Part shown: piece by piece, positions 6,010 through 9,475 of the stretch
Numbering within the stretch: the first letter of the stretch is position 1
Layout: each line of letters starts with the position of its first letter
Source of the DNA: a bacterium
GTDB lineage: Bacteria; Patescibacteriota; Patescibacteriia; UBA2591; DAOWAM01
Assembly: GCA_030634585.1 (NCBI GenBank)
Contig: DAOWAM010000019.1
Coordinates: 1 to 9,475 of the forward strand
Length of the DNA stretch: 9,475 bases
Direction of reading: 5' to 3'
Made by a program: the position numbers and the translations under genes
Notes under the pieces: model-generated
Told to the model about the DNA's origin: nothing
What the model saw: the letters and a program-made list of their open reading frames with translations, nothing else
Database searches by the model: none

Positions 6010-7026
6010 CTATTTTATTAAATTATTTCTTTGCAATAATTGGTGTATTTTTAAATTAATCGCATTTTTAGCTCCTAAATACTGATCGTAATTTTTAAAG
6101 TCAATCCAATAAACAATACGTAAAATCATTTTTGGACCCCGACTTTCAGTATACTCATCAATTAAAACATGCTGTTCTTTTAAGGTTTCTGACTTTTTTT
6201 TAAGATATAATTTAATTTCCTTAATCACTCGTTTGATATCTTCTGTATTACAAGAAAGATCAAGATTAATTCTGATTTCTCTCATCAATCCTTTTCTGCG
6301 AGAAATATTGGTAATATTTTGATTAAATAAGTTTTGATTGCTCATTATTAACTCGGTAGTATCAAATTTTTGAATTATCGTATTCATTATTCCAATTTCT
6401 TTGACTACTCCTGTTATTCCACCGACTTCTATTGTATCGCCTTCGTTAAATATCGGATTACCAACCAATGTCAAAACACCAAATAAATTACTTAAAGTTT
6501 CCTTGGCAGCTAACGCTATTGCTAGTCCACCAATTCCTAGGCCAGCTAAAAGCGAAGTAACATTCGCACCAACATTCTCTAAACTTAAAATAACCACGAT
6601 AAAAAAAATAATTATAGCTACTATTTTCTTTATTAATGCCGTTATTCCCCTATTTTCTGATTTCTTATTTATTTTTTGTCGACGTCGACGTAATTTAGCT
6701 GTTTGCCATAAAGCAAAACTAAAACATTTGTATACCAACCAACCGATATTCAATATTAACAATACATTAATTATTTGTTGTAAATAAACGCTAAACTGTC
6801 CAACAGGTCGAATAAGTAATTTTCCTAAATAAAGAAAAGCGAGAACAATAAATAAACTTAATGGTTCTTTAAAAATATAAACAACATAATCGTCTATTTT
6901 TGTTTTAGATTTTCTGATTATTCTTTTCAATGGATAAGATAGCAACCAATAAAAACCGCGAGCAATAATAACGCTTGCCGAAAAAATAAGAACAAAAATA
7001 ATGATGTAATAAGTTAATCTATTCAT
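6010..7026 (-). CDS. MscS-family mechanosensitive ion channel
   Basis: The protein resembles small-conductance mechanosensitive channels, which open under membrane tension to release solutes during osmotic downshock. I start it at MNRLTYY (ATG 7024-7026, 338 residues). A longer frame reaches 7110 but would translate the tRNA-Trp 3' half, so it is rejected. Hydrophobic segments lie about 4-24, 54-73, 84-105 and 134-153, ahead of the Gly/Ala-rich pore helix LLAGLGIGGLAIALAAKETLS (159-179). The beta domain follows with NPIFNEGDTIEVGGITGVVKEIG (190-212), then FDTTELIMSNQNLFNQNITN (221-240) and a mixed C-terminal domain to 338. The two extra N-terminal helices relative to minimal MscS resemble larger family members. 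The start has no Shine-Dalgarno motif and lies 50 nt after tRNA-Trp; def follows after 31 bp. The stop is TAG. Confidence 0.88.
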   Translation of the reverse strand: MNRLTYYIIIFVLIFSASVIIARGFYWLLSYPLKRIIRKSKTKIDDYVVYIFKEPLSLFIVLAFLYLGKLLIRPVGQFSVYLQQIINVLLILNIGWLVYKCFSFALWQTAKLRRRRQKINKKSENRGITALIKKIVAIIIFFIVVILSLENVGANVTSLLAGLGIGGLAIALAAKETLSNLFGVLTLVGNPIFNEGDTIEVGGITGVVKEIGIMNTIIQKFDTTELIMSNQNLFNQNITNISRRKGLMREIRINLDLSCNTEDIKRVIKEIKLYLKKKSETLKEQHVLIDEYTESRGPKMILRIVYWIDFKNYDQYLGAKNAINLKIHQLLQRNNLIK

Positions 7027-7051
7027 AATCTTATTTTGATTATAGATATAG

Positions 7052-7083
7052 CCTGCCATGTACCCCACATGATATATGGCAGG
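7052..7083 (-). other. Hairpin pairing the tRNA-Trp 3' end with its trailer
   Basis: In the minus-strand RNA the end of tRNA-Trp, CCTGCCA, plus TATA beyond it (7073-7083), can pair with TACATGGCAGG (7052-7062). This gives an 11-bp stem with one G-U pair and a 10-nt loop. It would compete with the tRNA acceptor stem and hide the CCA end in the precursor. There is no U-run for termination. It could also be part of the leader of the channel gene, whose ATG begins 25 nt later. Confidence 0.5.
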
Positions 7084-7150
7084 GGCGGAGAGAATCGAAC
7101 TCCCGACCACGGTTTTGGAGACCGTTATTTTACCACTAAACTACGCCCCC
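7077..7150 (-). tRNA. tRNA-Trp (anticodon CCA)
   Basis: The minus strand folds as a tRNA: acceptor GGGGGCG/CGCCCCT (first pair G-U), a weak D arm GTTT/AAAT, anticodon stem ACGGT/ACCGT around CTCCAAA, a four-base variable loop, and a T arm GGGAG/CTCTC around TTCGATT. The anticodon CCA (7116-7118) reads UGG. The discriminator is G, as expected for Trp, and CCA is encoded (7077-7079). It lies 29 nt after rpmG. The CCA anticodon agrees with standard use of UGA as stop. Confidence 0.96.
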
Positions 7151-7179
7151 GTAATCTTTTAAATTATTAAACAAAAAGA

Positions 7180-7335
7180 TTATTTTGTTTCTTTGTGAAG
7201 AATATGTTTTTTACACTTAGGACAATATTTTTTAATTTGTAGTCTTTCTTTAATTTGTTTTTTGTTTTTCTTGGAATAATAGTTAATCTGATGACAAACA
7301 CTGCATTCCAATTTTATTAAGTTTTCTTGAGACAT
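7180..7335 (-). CDS. rpmG: 50S ribosomal protein L33
   Basis: This 51-residue protein of the large ribosomal subunit is short and basic. It begins MSQENLIKLECSVCHQINYY and ends CPKCKKHILHKETK before a TAA stop. Two CxxC pairs, Cys11/Cys14 and Cys38/Cys41, form the zinc site of the metal-binding (C+) type of L33. The NYYSKKNKK segment (18-26) and HILHKETK end match the family pattern, and the length is typical. The ATG at 7333-7335 is preceded by AATTATAATTTT with no Shine-Dalgarno motif. It sits between tRNA-Thr(UGU), 38 nt upstream, and tRNA-Trp, 29 nt downstream. In many bacteria secE and nusG follow rpmG and tRNA-Trp, but neither is here. Confidence 0.95.
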   Translation of the reverse strand: MSQENLIKLECSVCHQINYYSKKNKKQIKERLQIKKYCPKCKKHILHKETK

Positions 7336-7373
7336 AAAATTATAATTAAAAATTAAATTTGTCGTTTTATTTT

Positions 7374-7445
7374 AGCCGACAGAGGGATTCGAACCCCCGA
7401 CCTGCTGTTTACAAAACAGATGCTCTACCACTGAGCTATGTCGGC
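7374..7445 (-). tRNA. tRNA-Thr (anticodon UGU)
   Basis: The minus strand folds as a cloverleaf: acceptor GCCGACA/TGTCGGC, D arm GCTC/GAGC, anticodon loop TTTGTAA, and a T arm GGGGG/CCCTC around TTCGAAT. The anticodon UGU (7411-7413) reads ACA and, by wobble, other ACN codons. The first anticodon-stem pair is a U-C mismatch, at the same position as the mismatch in tRNA-Thr(CGU). The discriminator is U, and CCA is not encoded. rpmG follows after 38 nt. Confidence 0.95.
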
Positions 7446-7485
7446 CCCTTCACATAAAAAGCTTAATTATGTTTTTTAGATATCG
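7443..7485 (-). promoter_or_regulatory. Conserved leader of tRNA-Thr(UGU), copy 2
   Basis: This is the partner of 5269-5310, with the shared core AAAAAACATAAT followed by an AAG and a T-run near the tRNA. The inverted repeat TAAAAAAC/GCTTTTTA matches 7 of 8 pairs. The upstream sequences diverge sharply beyond GATAT, so conservation is limited to about 43 bp at the gene edge, as expected for a core promoter plus leader. The rest of the 123-bp gap to the septum initiator gene is AT-rich, with a 9-bp A/T inverted repeat (7531-7539 and 7556-7564) just past that gene's stop. Confidence 0.5.
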
Positions 7486-7568
7486 CCTCCCTGTACTAAA
7501 AATTCAATTACCTATACTATACACTACATATTTTAATATAAATAAAAATCATTGAATATTAAAACGAG

Positions 7569-7973
7569 CTAATCCTTATTATTCCCAAAGAACATCGACC
7601 ACCATTTAGATAGAATTCCTTTTTCCTCTTTTCCGTTTATTGATTGTTGTTGGTTTAGAAATGTATTATTTGTTAATGAAGAAAGAATAACTAATTTTTC
7701 TCCTGGCTTTTGTAATCCTAATTTCATCCGAGATTCTTTTTCTTGATTAAATCCCGTATTTAATAAATCGAGTAATTTAGCTAATTTTTTATTTTCACTT
7801 TCTAAAATCTGCGCTTGCTCATTTAATTGATCTACACTTTTCTTAATCTGATATTGTTTAATGATCTCTTTACTTAATCCAATAAAAACTACCACAAATA
7901 CGCTGGTTAAAATGACTAATAACCGCGGTGAAGTAAAATATTTTTTAACTTTTGGGTATTGATTTTGTTTCAT
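7569..7973 (-). CDS. Septum formation initiator, FtsB/DivIC family
   Basis: The 134-residue protein has the layout of FtsB/DivIC, a bitopic divisome protein linking early and late division proteins. It has a basic cytoplasmic tail (1-16), one membrane helix (about 17-34), an extracytoplasmic coiled coil (about 37-72, including QILESENKKLAKLLDLL at 56-72), and the family's terminal motif, here SRMKLGLQKPGEKLVIL (81-97). A further linker ends in an amphipathic ILSKWWSMFFG (120-130). I use the ATG at 7971-7973. A TTG six codons upstream (7989-7991) is possible but less likely. The start lies inside the end of the PH-protein gene (29-bp overlap), suggesting translational coupling. The TAG stop is followed by an AT-rich inverted repeat and then a tRNA leader. 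FtsB and DivIC cannot be told apart here, so no symbol is given. Confidence 0.85.
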   Translation of the reverse strand: MKQNQYPKVKKYFTSPRLLVILTSVFVVVFIGLSKEIIKQYQIKKSVDQLNEQAQILESENKKLAKLLDLLNTGFNQEKESRMKLGLQKPGEKLVILSSLTNNTFLNQQQSINGKEEKGILSKWWSMFFGNNKD

Positions 7974-8580
7974 TTTGATTTTCTTCGGCAATAAGACGAA
8001 AGTTTTCTTCGCCTATCTTTTGTTTAATATTTCTTGCCAATTCCATTAATTGCCAATTAGATAAGGTTTTATTAAATCCTTCTTCATCTCTAACTAATTC
8101 TTTCTGTAAACGAATAATCATTTCTTGAATCTGTGAAGTATACCCAATCCGTTTAACTTCTATTACTGGTTCGGTTGATCCGGAAGATATTTTTAATGAG
8201 CCATAAGCAAATAAAATTGAAAAAAGTCCTTTTGTTTCCACTGAGATATTTTGTAATTTACGATAATCTATTTTGGAAATTGACCGACGGAAAAATCCCT
8301 TTTGCATAATAATTACTAAACGCCGATCTGTAATAATTAAACAGTTATTATACCAAATTAATAATTCTCTAATTCCATAATCAATCCCAACAAATAAGAA
8401 GAAAGATAATAAAATTGTACCCCAAATACCTTTTTGTTGTAATAATGGATAAATGAAAAAAAAGGGTAAGATAATTAACATTAAACTCGCCAACCAAGGA
8501 AAAAAATAAATTATTTTTCTTTGACGTACTAAACGAATGATTTGTTCGTCATCTCTTAATCCGTATTTACTAAGATTCAT
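7945..8580 (-). CDS. Membrane protein with bacterial PH (YdbS-like) domain
   Basis: The 211-residue protein has two membrane helices (about 24-46 and 51-68) followed by a bacterial pleckstrin-homology (bPH2) domain at about 80-161. Family hallmarks are ITDRRLVIIMQKGFFRRSIS (83-102), the DYRKLQNISVETKGLFSILF run (105-124) and YGSLKISS (126-133). A charged, probably helical tail (162-211) follows. Members of this family are widespread and mostly uncharacterised; a membrane-associated role is the most that can be said. The gene starts 4 bp after lepA and overlaps the septum initiator, so the three are likely co-transcribed. The ATG is preceded only by TAAA tetranucleotide repeats, so initiation probably depends on ribosomes finishing lepA. 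The stop is TAA. Confidence 0.85.
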   Translation of the reverse strand: MNLSKYGLRDDEQIIRLVRQRKIIYFFPWLASLMLIILPFFFIYPLLQQKGIWGTILLSFFLFVGIDYGIRELLIWYNNCLIITDRRLVIIMQKGFFRRSISKIDYRKLQNISVETKGLFSILFAYGSLKISSGSTEPVIEVKRIGYTSQIQEMIIRLQKELVRDEEGFNKTLSNWQLMELARNIKQKIGEENFRLIAEENQNETKSIPKS

Positions 8581-8596
8581 TTATTTATTTATTTAT
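8577..8596. repeat. Tetranucleotide (TAAA/TTTA) repeat at the lepA-PH junction
   Basis: About four units of TAAA, read on the minus strand, span the lepA stop codon and the whole space before the next ATG. Because the unit length is not a multiple of three, every frame meets a stop within 12 bases. Slippage would therefore change the spacing to the next start but could not extend LepA far. Confidence 0.6.
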
Positions 8597-9475
8597 TGTT
8601 AACATTTTAACATAAATTTCTGTTGGCACGTATACCTTACCATGCTGACGCATTCTTTTTTTACCTTTTTTTTGCTTTTTTAATAATTTCATTTTTCTGG
8701 AAATATCTCCTCCATAAAGCTTTGCCGTAACGTCTTTTCTTAAAGCAGATAAGCGTTCAGCAGCAATGATTTTCCCATTAACTACGGCTTGAATTTTAAT
8801 TTCGAATTGTTGACGCGGTAAATTCTTTTTTAATTGATCAACTAATATCCGTCCCTCGGCATAAGCGCGATCTTGATAAACAATTCTCGATAAAGGAACT
8901 ATTTTTTCTTCGGCAATCAAAATATCTAACTTCGACACTTTAGTAATCCGATAGCCCAAAAGTTCGTATGAATAAGAAGCGTATCCAGAACTAATACTCT
9001 TTAATTTATCATAAAAATTAACTAATAGCAAGCTTAAGGGCATCTCTAAATCTAAAACAACTTGGCACTGTTTGTTCGGTTCTTCTGAAGAATTATCTAT
9101 TTGCTGATTAAATAAGAAATGCGTATTGATTATTTCACCTTTGTTTTGTTTTATTAAAGACATTACTTGACCCAAACAATTTTGAGGTGTTACTAAATTA
9201 ATTTTTAACCAAGGTTCCTCAATCTTTTTAATTTTTATCGGTGAAGGAAAATCTTCTGCCGTTTTAATAATTATTTGTTGATCATCAATTAAAGTAACTC
9301 GATAAGCAACGCTAGGAGAAGTAATTGTTAAATCTAAATCATACTCGCGTTTTAATCTTTCTCGAACTATATCTAAATGAAGCAATCCTAAAAAACCGCA
9401 ACGAAAACCAAGACCCAAATTATTTGAACGTTCTGGTTCGAAAACAAAACTAGCATCATTAAGCTTTAATTTTTC
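8585..9475 (-). CDS. lepA: Elongation factor 4 (LepA), C-terminal part
   Basis: This is the C-terminal half (296 residues in the window) of the ribosomal GTPase EF4/LepA, which acts on elongating or initiating ribosomes and is thought to assist under stress. The frame is open to the right edge and begins EKLKLNDASFVFEPE, so the GTPase domain lies outside. Visible parts are the elongation-factor domain with GLGFRCGFLGLLHLDIVRER (21-40), an EF-G domain V-like region (about 95-175), and the LepA-specific C-terminal domain ending in YGGDISRKMKLLKKQKKGKKRM and then RQHGKVYVP. That last block binds the tRNA/ribosome interface and is diagnostic. The TAA stop at 8585-8587 lies 4 bp before the PH-protein ATG. 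The start is not visible. The apparent start at 9418 is an internal TTG, not the true N-terminus. Confidence 0.97.
   Translation of the reverse strand, partial: EKLKLNDASFVFEPERSNNLGLGFRCGFLGLLHLDIVRERLKREYDLDLTITSPSVAYRVTLIDDQQIIIKTAEDFPSPIKIKKIEEPWLKINLVTPQNCLGQVMSLIKQNKGEIINTHFLFNQQIDNSSEEPNKQCQVVLDLEMPLSLLLVNFYDKLKSISSGYASYSYELLGYRITKVSKLDILIAEEKIVPLSRIVYQDRAYAEGRILVDQLKKNLPRQQFEIKIQAVVNGKIIAAERLSALRKDVTAKLYGGDISRKMKLLKKQKKGKKRMRQHGKVYVPTEIYVKMLTINK

Noticed and set aside
6401..6787. Open frame on the plus strand, 128 codons
   Set aside because: It is antisense to the MscS-like gene, with no independent support.
7027..7110. A longer N-terminus for the MscS-like channel, starting at 7110 inside tRNA-Trp
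   Set aside because: The added residues are translation of the tRNA 3' half and its trailer, and do not look like a channel N-terminus. The ATG at 7026 directly precedes the first membrane helix. An ATG at 7059 is also possible but adds nothing family-like.
7974..7991. TTG start adding six residues to the septum initiator
   Set aside because: An ATG lies six codons downstream, and all other starts in the window are ATG. The extension adds only a basic tail and deepens the overlap.
1..9475. Recoded UGA (glycine or tryptophan) code, mobile elements, CRISPR or defence genes
   Set aside because: Conserved proteins read full length in the standard code with TGG tryptophan and tRNA-Trp(CCA). No transposase, integrase, array or defence-family motif is visible on either strand.

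Overview
The window is AT-rich bacterial chromosome in which every recognisable gene lies on the minus strand, so transcription runs from high to low coordinates. In transcription order it holds: the C-terminal half of lepA (cut by the right edge), a bacterial PH-domain membrane protein, an FtsB/DivIC-type septum initiator, tRNA-Thr(UGU), rpmG (L33), tRNA-Trp(CCA), an MscS-family channel, def, tRNA-Gly(CCC), tRNA-Thr(CGU), ftsE, ftsX, mreB, a GT-B glycosyltransferase, and a clamp-loader delta' subunit (holB). Small proteins, tight packing, AT-rich codons and the absence of Shine-Dalgarno motifs at all ten visible starts suggest a small-genome bacterium, perhaps of the Patescibacteria/CPR. That placement is inference. 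The genetic code is standard: full-length conserved proteins are read with TGG as Trp, and tRNA-Trp has anticodon CCA.

Region by region. 7569-9475: lepA, the PH protein and the septum initiator follow one another with a 4-bp gap and then a 29-bp overlap, as in one transcription unit. 7026-7445: tRNA-Thr, rpmG and tRNA-Trp form a mixed tRNA/ribosomal-protein unit. Its layout recalls the rpmG/tRNA-Trp/secE/nusG neighbourhood of many bacteria, but an mscS-type gene occupies the place of secE. 5199-5978: def runs directly into tRNA-Gly with no spacer, and tRNA-Thr(CGU) follows. 2303-5171: ftsE, ftsX and mreB make a division/shape cluster, but ftsE and ftsX are separated by 147 bp containing a hairpin, and ftsX and mreB by 118 bp containing another. 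69-2163: the glycosyltransferase and holB overlap by 14 bp, downstream of a likely intrinsic terminator behind mreB.

Functionally the window combines translation (LepA, L33, Def, four tRNAs), division and shape (FtsB-like, FtsEX, MreB), envelope (MscS, PH protein, glycosyltransferase) and replication (HolB). I see no mobile element, CRISPR array, defence locus or biosynthetic cluster, and no wholly new system. The non-routine signals are in the intergenic DNA. The start of the glycosyltransferase gene is duplicated on the far side of the terminator hairpin, making an attenuator-like layout. A leader sequence of about 43 bp is shared by the two tRNA-Thr genes. The 3' end of tRNA-Trp can pair with the sequence just downstream of it.
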